Shown here piece after piece: positions 43,485 to 52,161 of a DNA stretch of 64,000 nt. The position numbers and the translations under genes were made by a program. Source of the stretch: Henriciella sp. (lineage in GTDB: Bacteria > Pseudomonadota > Alphaproteobacteria > Caulobacterales > Hyphomonadaceae); NCBI GenBank assembly GCA_012960415.1, contig DUBH01000022.1, positions 1-64,000 on the forward strand, in the 5' to 3' direction. Numbering within the stretch: the first letter of the stretch is position 1; each line of letters begins with the position of its first letter. The notes beneath the pieces were generated by a model. The model was not told where the DNA came from, made no database searches, and saw only the letters and a list, made by a program, of their open reading frames with translations.

Positions 43485-44918
43485 TCACGCGACGCGCGCT
43501 TTCTGCAAGGCAGCCGCTTCAGCCATGTTGCGAGAGAGGACGGCGCCCTTGTGCGGGAAAGCCTCTGCAGGTTTTGGTCGCTCAAGGAATGGCGCCAGCT
43601 TCTCAAAGCCTTCGCCGGAACAAATGTCTATGATTAGAAGGTCTTCGGGCCTCTCCCTGAAGTAGTCTTTCACATTCTTGATGTGCTGGTCATAGACCCA
43701 TGAAAACCGCTCAGGGCAGAAATTATAGCATCCATAGACGGCCGCCCGCAGGAACTGGCGCATGCGCAGATGAACCTCTTCATCAGGGTCATCGACATCC
43801 TTGAAGGCTGGCCGATTGTAATAGTGACGAGAACAGGAGCCGAGCCAGCTCTCCTTGTCGCGAATGGTCAGCACAAACTTCGATCCCGGATATTGCCGGT
43901 CAAGCTGCTGGTAGATCGGAATGGTCGTGATGTCGGTCAGCCCGTCAAAATAACGAAGCAGCGTCAGGTCATACTGGGCGTTCGCAATCTCGATATAGGT
44001 GTCCTCGTCGATCGGATAATGACTGCAATCGAACCCCAGCATCTGCAAACCCGCAGTCAGGCTGCGCGTACCGGTGCGCGACAGGCCAAGCCCGAAGACT
44101 TTCGGCTTGTCCGCCTTCTGCCCATAGGCAATCCGATCTGAATTCGCAGCAAGCCAGGCATCAAGGTCATCGCGCGTGAACGGATACTCGCCGCCATCAA
44201 GGCCGAGGCGGACAAGCTCTGCGTCTGCATACTCCGGCAGCGCCGCGATGAAGTCGTGCACCTCATCCGGCGTCGCTGTCAGAGGCACTTCGCGCCGCGC
44301 ATATTCAACGGCATGGCGCGCCATGGTGAGGTCGCAGAAAACCCCTTCGGTCGTCTCCCACTTCTTCATGGAGCGGGTGAGGCGCTGGCGCTGCTCCTTG
44401 GTCCGGCTGCGCAGCTCCCGCAGCGCGTATTTCATGAAGATGTGGTGATAGGCCTGAAAATGGTCGTGCAGGATATCGAAGTTCCTGAACTGCTTGGCAG
44501 AGCCCATCGGCTTCATAGCCAGGTTGCGCAGCCGGGACTCTGGTCGTAGCACATATTTCAGATCGTCAGCAGGCACTTCGACCGCTGCCATGGCCCGCAC
44601 AAGATCGATCCGCGTGATGTGGACACCGCAATGTAGCCGTCCCCGAAACCTGTCGGATACATAGGCGTCGACATAGGGCGCGTCGCAGCTGTCGATAAAG
44701 GGCCGGATATTCTCAAGGATGAGACAGTCAGCGTCGACATAGACGACATAGTCGCAATCATGGTCGATCCGCAGCATCTGGGCGACGCATTCTGTAAACG
44801 GACGAACATTGTCGATCACATGCAGCGCGTCCGGCTGGATATTCTCGATCGCAAGCTCCAGCGCCACATCCCGGGTGCGCTCATCGATCCGTCTGAAGAC
44901 CAAGTCTACTTTCGCCAT
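43485..44918 (-). CDS. Fused glycosyltransferase-like and sulfotransferase protein
   Basis: A 477-residue two-domain protein. The N-terminal 260 residues look like a GT-A type nucleotide-sugar transferase (YVVYVDADCLILENIRPF contains the metal-binding DAD; HCGVHITRIDL follows). The C-terminal 200 residues form a sulfotransferase with the P-loop GLGLSRTGTRSLTAGLQ, FVLTIRDKESW and VYDQHIKNVKDYF. It probably adds a sugar and sulfates it. It follows a second sulfotransferase gene with 4 bp between and precedes an ABC exporter. Confidence 0.85.
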   Translation of the reverse strand: MAKVDLVFRRIDERTRDVALELAIENIQPDALHVIDNVRPFTECVAQMLRIDHDCDYVVYVDADCLILENIRPFIDSCDAPYVDAYVSDRFRGRLHCGVHITRIDLVRAMAAVEVPADDLKYVLRPESRLRNLAMKPMGSAKQFRNFDILHDHFQAYHHIFMKYALRELRSRTKEQRQRLTRSMKKWETTEGVFCDLTMARHAVEYARREVPLTATPDEVHDFIAALPEYADAELVRLGLDGGEYPFTRDDLDAWLAANSDRIAYGQKADKPKVFGLGLSRTGTRSLTAGLQMLGFDCSHYPIDEDTYIEIANAQYDLTLLRYFDGLTDITTIPIYQQLDRQYPGSKFVLTIRDKESWLGSCSRHYYNRPAFKDVDDPDEEVHLRMRQFLRAAVYGCYNFCPERFSWVYDQHIKNVKDYFRERPEDLLIIDICSGEGFEKLAPFLERPKPAEAFPHKGAVLSRNMAEAAALQKARVA

Positions 44919-44922
44919 GAAT

Positions 44923-45774
44923 TCACTCTCCCCACCGGAACGGCGTATTGGCCGGTCCGGCCATCTGCTCGAACAGGGCGAGGTGTTCGGGCTTCATTTC
45001 TGTCTGCCAGCGAAGGTCGATCTCGATCCTTCCTGAATGGTTCTGGTAATAGTCGCGGGTGCGCGGCGTCAGGCTGACAAAGGCGTTTTCCGGGTCATCA
45101 TAGCGGGCCTTTGCCGCAACGAACTGCGTGCCGCTATTGCCGCCCAGCACATGGTGCTCAGCCCGCGTGAAGTCGGCCATGGACGGCTGGTATTCCAGCC
45201 CGACCAGCTCACAAAGCGCCCTGATCGTCCTGTCGCTATTCTCGGCAAGGTCCTCATAGCGCAGGCGCATCTTGGGCCCGATGAAGCCCTCGAACAGCGC
45301 CTCAGCGCTTGTCATTTTGTCGATCCAGGACTGGATCTGGATTGCCGCTTCACGGTCAGGATATTTACGCAGGCGGGAATTGATAACGGCGCGGCCGTCG
45401 CGCCCAAGGAAGATTAGAACCGCCTTGCCACCCGCCGTCTCGACTTCGTTTGCCCGCGCACTGATCCAGTCTTCGTCTTTAGTGGAATCGATGATCACAG
45501 ACTTGCCGACATGGGCCGCAACGGCAGCGTAGAGCGGCGCACTCCCATCCCAGCTGAAGTCGTGCCAGACCGGGCAGTCCTCGCCGCAGATCTTGCAGAC
45601 CCGCTTGCGCAGCGGTTTTCGTTCATCGCCGAGATAGCGGGCCTTACCGCCCTCGCCCATATAGAACGCGTCCGTATGACTGCCGAGGATCATACCCAGC
45701 AGCGTCGACCCCGAATGGCCTGCCCCACAGATCAAGACGGCAGTGAGCCCCGGCCGGTCCTCCATGCTCCCCAT
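44923..45774 (-). CDS. Sulfotransferase
   Basis: About 283 residues with the PAPS-binding loop CGAGHSGSTLLGMILG near the N-terminus and the second motif FLGRDGRAVINSR. A short cysteine cluster (RVCKICGEDCPVW) may bind zinc. It transfers sulfate from PAPS to a hydroxyl of a glycan or lipid. The exact start is unclear: ATG at 45774 or 45765, or TTG at 45786. It heads a three-gene operon with the fused transferase and the ABC exporter. Confidence 0.88.
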   Translation of the reverse strand: MGSMEDRPGLTAVLICGAGHSGSTLLGMILGSHTDAFYMGEGGKARYLGDERKPLRKRVCKICGEDCPVWHDFSWDGSAPLYAAVAAHVGKSVIIDSTKDEDWISARANEVETAGGKAVLIFLGRDGRAVINSRLRKYPDREAAIQIQSWIDKMTSAEALFEGFIGPKMRLRYEDLAENSDRTIRALCELVGLEYQPSMADFTRAEHHVLGGNSGTQFVAAKARYDDPENAFVSLTPRTRDYYQNHSGRIEIDLRWQTEMKPEHLALFEQMAGPANTPFRWGE

Positions 45775-45904
45775 TCCCCCAAGCAATGTCCCTCGGGACA
45801 GTTCTTGGCGATCACTTGAAGAGAGACAAGCGGAAAAGAAAAATTTTGAGGAGAAACAGTCGGCTTGGCCACGATACGGCCATGAGGAGGGGCGCCTTTG
45901 CTTC

Positions 45905-45922
45905 CGGGAAACTGGCTGGCGG
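45905..45922. repeat. 18-bp direct repeat, left copy
   Basis: cgggaaactggctggcgg, identical and in the same orientation to 61823-61840, 15.9 kb away. It abuts the left end of the IS6-family element. The pair brackets the cAMP-circuit island. Confidence 0.7.
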
Positions 45923-46738
45923 TGCTGTCAGTCTAATGCGAACCCGTCTCCAGCAGCTTAATCCGAGCCCTGCCCTATCCAGTCAGAAGCTGACGCCATT
46001 CAAGGATAGCGGCATCTCGTTTCGTTTTGAAAGACTGTCGGTGGTTGATGTGTCGGTCGAGATTGAAGTGGTTATAGAATGAAGCGTGGGTCGAGGCGAA
46101 TTTCTGCAGGTTCGACATTCGCCTGAACCGCGACATCGCTCGCTCTCGTCGCCGGAACGGTAAGTGCGAATTCTCAGCCCGATTATTGAGATGGCGATCG
46201 ACCTTCTGGCGGGCGATATTCCCGATGTCTTTCATGGCTGCACTATACGAGCGCAGCCTGTCGGTAGTGATCGTTCGTGGTGATCCGTAGCGCTTCATTG
46301 CTTCCTTTAGGAAGCGCAAGGCCGCTGATTTATCTCGAGTTTTGGTAACGTAGCTTTCCAGCACCTCGCCTTCGTGATCGACGGCACGCCAGAGGTAATG
46401 GGTCTCGCCGTTGATCTTCACGAACACCTCGTCGAGATGCCACTGCCATTGAGTGATCTGGCGCATGTAGCTGGTGCGGCGGAAGCGGATCTTGCCGGCG
46501 AACATCGGGCCAAACCGATCCACCCAAAGCCTCACGCTCTCATGGCAAATATCGATACCCCGTTCGTGGAGAGGATCTTCGACATTCCGCAAAGAAAGCG
46601 GAAAGCGGACGTACATCATGACCGCGAGTTGGATGATCTCATGCGACGTCTTGAAATAGCGGAAAGAATTTCGAGGCATGCGGCGATGCTACGCGACCTG
46701 TCCTACCCGTTCAATCGCCCGCTTCCGCTGACAATGCC
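45921..46738. mobile_element. IS6-family insertion sequence
   Basis: 818 bp, the normal length for IS6-family elements. Imperfect terminal inverted repeats begin GGTGCTGTCAG on the left and, on the complementary strand of the right end, GGCATTGTCAG. It contains one DDE transposase gene. The eight bases flanking each side do not match, so no target duplication remains, suggesting a later rearrangement. Confidence 0.8.
45975..46679 (-). CDS. IS6-family transposase
   Basis: A 234-residue DDE transposase, full length for IS6/IS26-type enzymes. It has the N-terminal HTH (CHESVRLWVDRFGPMFAG), the first aspartate in WHLDEVFVKINGETHYLW, the second in TITTDRLRSYSAAM and the glutamate in NNRAENSHLPFRRRERAM. 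Intact and probably active. Such elements move genes by replicative fusion and may have helped assemble the adjoining island. Confidence 0.95.
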   Translation of the reverse strand: MPRNSFRYFKTSHEIIQLAVMMYVRFPLSLRNVEDPLHERGIDICHESVRLWVDRFGPMFAGKIRFRRTSYMRQITQWQWHLDEVFVKINGETHYLWRAVDHEGEVLESYVTKTRDKSAALRFLKEAMKRYGSPRTITTDRLRSYSAAMKDIGNIARQKVDRHLNNRAENSHLPFRRRERAMSRFRRMSNLQKFASTHASFYNHFNLDRHINHRQSFKTKRDAAILEWRQLLTG

Positions 46739-46745
46739 GGTGCGA

Positions 46746-46765
46746 GGCGTGAGGATATTCACGCC
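46746..46765. promoter_or_regulatory. CRP-type site upstream of the 46891-48773 operon
   Basis: GGCGTGA-GGATAT-TCACGCC, a perfect 7-bp dyad with GTGA-N6-TCAC core, 126 bp before the first start codon. It matches the binding preference expected for the island's CRP-family protein and closely resembles the site at 61550-61569. Confidence 0.75.
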
Positions 46766-46890
46766 TATCAGCATACGTTTTCATCTAGCTTTTCACGCTC
46801 ACGCGAAGGGAAGGCGCCGCCACCTCGTCCTGGAATGCCCAGGCAGGGGAAGGGGCAAGCAAGTATCCGCAATTACAGGAGGGAAAAGCA

Positions 46891-47244
46891 ATGCCGACCG
46901 ATGAAAACGCGCTCATCATGCAACCGATTGTCGTTGTTGGTCACACGCCTCAAGATATCGCTGAAGAAGTCTGCACGGAAGCTGCCAACAGGCTTCACGG
47001 AACGAACTACCGGTTCTCTGACATTTCCGGACATACGCTGGCCGTCGCTTTCAAGCGGCCGGATAACGATTTTGGCCGGCTGAAAAGACGCGTAGAGATT
47101 GTCGAACAGCGCTTCAGAGAAAATCTTGCGGAGCCGGACACCTACAAGCCGATAAAATTTAGCGCCAATCCGCAAGCGGGGCAGATCGGCGGTTCATCGA
47201 CATTGCGGCTGTTGACGCTCGCCTTTGCAGCAGGTGCGAAATGA
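46891..47244 (+). CDS. Hypothetical protein, first gene of a CRP-linked operon
   Basis: A 117-residue protein started after a strong GGAGGG site. Mixed alpha/beta, with FSDISGHTLAVAFKRPDNDF and a hydrophobic C-terminus (TLRLLTLAFAAGAK) that might contact the membrane. Not recognised. It overlaps the next gene by 4 bp (ATGA), so both products are made together. A CRP-type site lies upstream. Confidence 0.65.
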   Translation: MPTDENALIMQPIVVVGHTPQDIAEEVCTEAANRLHGTNYRFSDISGHTLAVAFKRPDNDFGRLKRRVEIVEQRFRENLAEPDTYKPIKFSANPQAGQIGGSSTLRLLTLAFAAGAK

Positions 47245-48773
47245 GAACGCTCATCCGTCCACTACTGCTCACTTTCGCGGCTGCTGGCACCATGGCCTAT
47301 GGCTCACAAGCACAGACTTTTGGCCCAAAAGTCGATACGTCCAAGATCTGCAAAGATCCGGATAAGCCCGATTATTCGGCATATTGGCCCGCCCTGTCCA
47401 AGACGTATCCCATTGCGCTGCCGCAGGACAAATTACTGCAACGCCCAAATGGTCCTGCGCACGCTGATTGTGATCTCGCGGACGTCGACCCGAACTTCAA
47501 GCCTCCCTTCGATACATTTAAAGAAGCATCGAACGCCTGTGGCTATCTGACAGCAATCAACATGACGTTGATCGCCGGGACGGGCACATTCTGTCCGGAA
47601 CTGGATTCTACTCAACCCCAGTGCCATCAGATCGGTCTGCTGCGCAGCCACATAAGGGATAAGTTCAGAGAAGGAAGCAGGGGCGAAGACATCCCCTATG
47701 GCGCCTATGACCTGATTGCCAAGACGGCAGCTGCGGCCCCCTCAACCACGTTTCATCCAGGTGTCATGGCAGACTTTCTCTCAAGGGTTCATGCGCCAGC
47801 GGGATCAGCATCGCCCGAACATCCGCTGCAGGGCCTGATACAGATCGATTGCGGACAGCCGAATGGCGGTCCCATCACGATCAAGCTTCCCAGCATGGTT
47901 TCGTTCGGAAAGACGTCCGACACACTGGTACGCAGGCTCGACCAGAAAAAGCGCGACCTCAAAAAAGTGGAGCCGATCGAGCTGTCAGTCGCGTTTGACC
48001 GGGAAAACCGAACGGTCGTCCAGCGCGACGCCGCCGGCAATCCGGTCCGGTCGGAATATGACGACTTTGTGAGTTTCAAGGGCGCTTTCGGCTACAACCT
48101 CAACCGAAAAGCTGTGACGGAGCGCGATCCGGAAGACGAAAGCACGTTCTGGAATTCATCCGATCTGGTCGCTTATATAGGGCTGGACTACGCTGAAGCC
48201 TTCGAGCCTGACGATGAGACCGACAATCTGTCTTTCGGCGTGCGAGGCACACCGGTTCTAGGCTGGGCGAAAAGCAAACTGATCAGTGATCCGGCGATCG
48301 ATATTGCCTGGGTAAGCGATATCGAGGAACGCGAAAGCGCCCAATGGGTCTTCGAAGCCTCAGCCGGGGCGTACATTCTGGACATGCCCGACACACTTGC
48401 GCGAATATCGCCGATCGACTGGCGGACGAACCTGATCGTGGATTACCTCCACGTCATTGATGAGGGCGACAAGGCTTCACTGGCCGGTGTCGGCGAAACG
48501 ATCCGGCTGGGGTATGATGTTCTCTGGGAACTTGACTGGAGACCACTTGAGATTGGCTCTTTTCGACCCACGCTCACAGGAAGCTACAAGTATCGTGACA
48601 GCACCGATGACGGCAGGGGCGACGCAGATCTTGTCACCATCGACCTGAATCTCCTGCCGCTGAAAGCCGGCGAAGCTGGCGTTGGACTGGCGGTGGGATA
48701 TGAGCGCGGCGAGAACATCACATCGCTGGAGCCGCTGGAGTCATACAAGCTTAAGCTTCAGATCAAGAACTGA
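47241..48773 (+). CDS. Exported beta-barrel-like protein
   Basis: A 510-residue secreted protein with a signal peptide (MRTLIRPLLLTFAAAGTMAY, cleavage near SQAQ). The second half shows alternating amphipathic strands (VTIDLNLLPLKAGEAGVGLA, SYKLKLQIKN) typical of an outer-membrane barrel. The first half is soluble, with several cysteines. No named family is recognised. Its 3' end overlaps the convergent DyP gene by 11 bp. It may be a surface or secretion component served by the same regulator. Confidence 0.65.
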   Translation: MRTLIRPLLLTFAAAGTMAYGSQAQTFGPKVDTSKICKDPDKPDYSAYWPALSKTYPIALPQDKLLQRPNGPAHADCDLADVDPNFKPPFDTFKEASNACGYLTAINMTLIAGTGTFCPELDSTQPQCHQIGLLRSHIRDKFREGSRGEDIPYGAYDLIAKTAAAAPSTTFHPGVMADFLSRVHAPAGSASPEHPLQGLIQIDCGQPNGGPITIKLPSMVSFGKTSDTLVRRLDQKKRDLKKVEPIELSVAFDRENRTVVQRDAAGNPVRSEYDDFVSFKGAFGYNLNRKAVTERDPEDESTFWNSSDLVAYIGLDYAEAFEPDDETDNLSFGVRGTPVLGWAKSKLISDPAIDIAWVSDIEERESAQWVFEASAGAYILDMPDTLARISPIDWRTNLIVDYLHVIDEGDKASLAGVGETIRLGYDVLWELDWRPLEIGSFRPTLTGSYKYRDSTDDGRGDADLVTIDLNLLPLKAGEAGVGLAVGYERGENITSLEPLESYKLKLQIKN

Positions 48774-51700
48774 TCGGGTCCGCGGGCGTGTATGAGTTCG
48801 CGAGGTATTGCATCGCCCGGCGGCCCGGCAGGAAGAAATAGCCGCCGCCAAGCATCCGGACGAAGGAATCCCAGCCGGAGACGAGTGATGGACCGCCAGC
48901 GCCCTGGAGTGAAAACCTGCGAAAGGCATCCGGCGCCGATGTCTGACCGGCAATGACATCGATTTCGTCATTCAGGTCGTGGAAGGCGGCGGAATTGAGC
49001 CAGTTCTGCTGGATAAACTCGAACTGGCGCTCAATGTCCGCATTGAGGCACATGAAAAACGTGCCCTCCCGGCCTGCCTCTCCACTGCTTGCCGGTTCGA
49101 CAAAAGTCCGGCCTCGCCTGAGGATGCGGTGGCGATTGGCGATCGCAATCGAATTGGGATTGTCGGGATTCAGGCTGTCCCTCGGATTGGCCCGGCGTAT
49201 ATGGGCGCCGAATGGGCAATTGAAGCCCTGCGGATCCTCATCGGAATACCGGAACGCGTTGAGTGCATGTTTCCGGAACGGCTCTGACTGGGCGGACGGG
49301 GCCCGGTGCTGCTGGTCGGTCTCACGTCTGGGGTTGGTGGGATACCTGACGAGCGGTTCGCCGTCCGGCCATCGGCCGAACACCTTGGCGCCGATATAGT
49401 CACGATCGATCTCACTGTCGGCCGGCACGAACCGCTCGCGAATGCTCTTCGGAAGGCCTGCAACCGCCTTGTTGAGCTTTTCAGCCTCCTCCTCGCGCCA
49501 CCGGTCGAACTTGTCGGCGTACTGTTCAAGCTGTCTGATGACGAGATAGGACCCGTTCCGGCCGAAATCACGCCACTCGCTCCGGCAGGTGAAATCGGGA
49601 TAGGCCCCCGGTAGATCGTTTGGCGGAAGCGGCAGTAGATTGGCCGGATCATTCGCCTTGGAAACAAGCGCAGTCGGCGGAAAATATCCTCGGTTGTCGC
49701 GGTATCCCAGCAGCACTTCCCCCGGCTCGACCGTGTTCAACGGGTCTTCCAGTGGGGACGCTGACACACCACGAAGCCTGGGTTGGGATATACCGTCCGC
49801 CCAGCCGAAAGGCTCGCGGAGGGGGCCGTCATCAGGCATCGCCTGCATGTTGATCAGCGGCCCTGCTTCAAGACCGAACTGGTCAAGGGTTTCGCGGATT
49901 TCAGAGGGAAAATTCCCGAGGCTCCAGTAAAGCAGGACGACGGCATGCACCCGGCCCGAATTCGCAAGGTCGCTACCCCACAGCCAGTTTTCAGGACCGT
50001 TGGCTCCGGTATCCGAGAGCACATTGGTACGAGATATGTGGTCCATGCCGAGCTGGAAAGCCGGCGCAAAGGATCCCCCCGACCGGTCGGGAGACCCCGA
50101 TACAGGCTGATTGGGAGAGGTGTGCAGTTCCTGAGCGGGTTTGACGCCAAGACGCACGAGGCCTTCATGGGAGAAGGCGATGAAACAGGCCTTGTCACCG
50201 GGCACTTTCTTGCCGGTGGTTATTCGCGCCGTCATGTCGGCCGCCCACGCCTTCAGCCGCTCCTGCTGCAAACCGTCCGGAAATTTGACGACCTGGCAGG
50301 CTGCGTGTTTCAGCCTCGGGCAACCGGAGAAGACAATGGACTGAACATCTTCAAACTCGATCTTGTTGACCGGCCTCTGGTCACTGTCGAACAGGCTGAG
50401 CCATGCCTCGGCATGAGACCGGTTTACGTCCGTACCAAGCCCGCTCAGGACGACCGCATTACGGCGAATCTGATTGACGCTGAGATCGGGATAACGCGCA
50501 TACCAAAGCCGTGTGGGGATCATGGAAGCGCGCGCGAAGCGCTTGAAGGCATCTCCATTCGTGGCACCTTCCTCGAACAGATTTGAGGTCTTCGGGAAGC
50601 CATCGGTATTGCCCCAGATGCCGGTAAGCCCCTGCGGCGCCTTGGTGATGAAGTCCTCCAGATAGCTTTCCCAGTTTGAATTGTAATTGCTGAAGAAAGC
50701 CAGGTTTCTCGTGCCGGGCATTACAACCCACCGCGCAAAATGGATCGTCCCGATATCGGCGAGGAATCCGTCCCGGAACCACTTTGCGCTCGCCGCGCGG
50801 GCGATGGCACGGAAAGCCACGGGCAGGAAGAGATGCTTGCGCAGCAGGCTGCCGAGCCATCCGGCCTTCTGAATCCGCGTAATGCTGATCATGTGGTTCT
50901 GCGCCGGCGTCCGGTTTTCCCGCAGCATCATCTGGCGCACTGTTTCGATGTCCGGTGCGCCGAGAAATGCCTTTTGCGCATTAAGCGCTTCAGCGCGGTG
51001 CAGCGCCCTCACTATGATGCCGGCAAGCAGGCTCAGCACCAGGACGGTCGAGACCGCGGTAATCGCGAGCGAATTGCTGATAAGGCGCAGAAAAGGCCAG
51101 ACCGTCTGGTCCTTAATGATTTCGCGGCCTGCATCGTTTTGCGCGCTCACATCACCGAACACGCGGCCCAGGCTTTCGTAGAAGCTGGACTGGAATGCAT
51201 GCAGGCAGAGTATCGCGAGAAATACCAGACCAGCCGTCATTAGTATGGGTCGGCTGAACAGGCCGAGCAGCCTGATCGCCTGCTCGGCGAAGCTCCTGTC
51301 TTCCGCCAGACTTTCCGCCTGCCCCACTGGCGGATCTGCAAATGGCAGCTTGATATCGCCAACAGGCAGCCTTGCTCGTCGCGCAAACTCTTCACGGACA
51401 TGGGCGCTCAATACAGCGTATCGATCGCCGTCCATCAGGTGGGACACCTCACTATTCTGTTGAAGTTTCGACTTCAGGGCCGCTGCTTGTGGGCCTACCG
51501 GCTCATCGAGAAACAGAGACGTAATCGCGGCGAGCTTTTCGGACGGGTTTGTCGTGAAGTCGCGCCGGTCATCGGCGACAAGTTCATCGACCGCGGCTCT
51601 GGCGATCGTCTGCACGTCCCGATTGGCTTCAATCTGGCTGATGGTCTGGCCCTTCACGCCCGTGAAGAACAGGCCGGTGGCTGTCCGGCGCGTAAGATTG

Positions 51701-52161
51701 ATCTCCGGTAGTCTGTGGGTGATGTCCCGCACGCGGCATTTCTTCAGCTTTGCTTTGACATCATCCGGCGTTCTCGCACCACATGCAGCGCTGAATACCG
51801 GCAAGAGAACTGCCGGGACTTTGGAGGCGCAGATCCTTGCGAGAGCCGATGATGCGCTGCCGTCGACCGACGCTTCAAGGACAAGGTAGCTTTTCTCGCC
51901 CGCCGTGAGGCCCGGAATAACGCTCATGCTCAGGAAGTGTACGCAGCCGGCTTCCTCTATGGCTGATTTGAGGGCCAGTGACGCAGCCTCATTGGCGGGT
52001 GCGCCAGGCCTCGATGCACCGCCGACCGGGTTGCCGAACCGGTCCAGCATCCGGTTGATTTCATCCTCGATCACGCCGGACCAGTGAGAGTCGCGATCGA
52101 TCGGGCAGCATATCGTGATCTGTGAGAGCGCCATTGCCGCTTGTTCCTTTGAGGATGGCAT
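48763..52161 (-). CDS. Membrane-anchored DyP-type peroxidase, 1132 residues
   Basis: The C-terminal 500 residues are a dye-decolorizing peroxidase: the distal motif FGWADGISQP with the catalytic aspartate, and the proximal heme histidine in CPFGAHIRRANPR (about residue 987). The first 430 residues are unusual: a globular domain of about 290 residues, two membrane segments (FSRPILMTAGLVFLAILCL and LAITAVSTVLVLSLLAGII) and a linker. Normal DyP enzymes are 300-500 residues and soluble, so this is an uncommon fusion. The start overlaps the P450 stop (TGATG); a second ATG 27 bases on has the better ribosome-binding site. Confidence 0.88.
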   Translation of the reverse strand: MPSSKEQAAMALSQITICCPIDRDSHWSGVIEDEINRMLDRFGNPVGGASRPGAPANEAASLALKSAIEEAGCVHFLSMSVIPGLTAGEKSYLVLEASVDGSASSALARICASKVPAVLLPVFSAACGARTPDDVKAKLKKCRVRDITHRLPEINLTRRTATGLFFTGVKGQTISQIEANRDVQTIARAAVDELVADDRRDFTTNPSEKLAAITSLFLDEPVGPQAAALKSKLQQNSEVSHLMDGDRYAVLSAHVREEFARRARLPVGDIKLPFADPPVGQAESLAEDRSFAEQAIRLLGLFSRPILMTAGLVFLAILCLHAFQSSFYESLGRVFGDVSAQNDAGREIIKDQTVWPFLRLISNSLAITAVSTVLVLSLLAGIIVRALHRAEALNAQKAFLGAPDIETVRQMMLRENRTPAQNHMISITRIQKAGWLGSLLRKHLFLPVAFRAIARAASAKWFRDGFLADIGTIHFARWVVMPGTRNLAFFSNYNSNWESYLEDFITKAPQGLTGIWGNTDGFPKTSNLFEEGATNGDAFKRFARASMIPTRLWYARYPDLSVNQIRRNAVVLSGLGTDVNRSHAEAWLSLFDSDQRPVNKIEFEDVQSIVFSGCPRLKHAACQVVKFPDGLQQERLKAWAADMTARITTGKKVPGDKACFIAFSHEGLVRLGVKPAQELHTSPNQPVSGSPDRSGGSFAPAFQLGMDHISRTNVLSDTGANGPENWLWGSDLANSGRVHAVVLLYWSLGNFPSEIRETLDQFGLEAGPLINMQAMPDDGPLREPFGWADGISQPRLRGVSASPLEDPLNTVEPGEVLLGYRDNRGYFPPTALVSKANDPANLLPLPPNDLPGAYPDFTCRSEWRDFGRNGSYLVIRQLEQYADKFDRWREEEAEKLNKAVAGLPKSIRERFVPADSEIDRDYIGAKVFGRWPDGEPLVRYPTNPRRETDQQHRAPSAQSEPFRKHALNAFRYSDEDPQGFNCPFGAHIRRANPRDSLNPDNPNSIAIANRHRILRRGRTFVEPASSGEAGREGTFFMCLNADIERQFEFIQQNWLNSAAFHDLNDEIDVIAGQTSAPDAFRRFSLQGAGGPSLVSGWDSFVRMLGGGYFFLPGRRAMQYLANSYTPADPISS

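Noticed and set aside
45921..46738. Composite transposon formed by two IS6 copies around the island
   Set aside because: Only one IS6 copy is present in the window; the right border has the 18-bp repeat but no insertion sequence.
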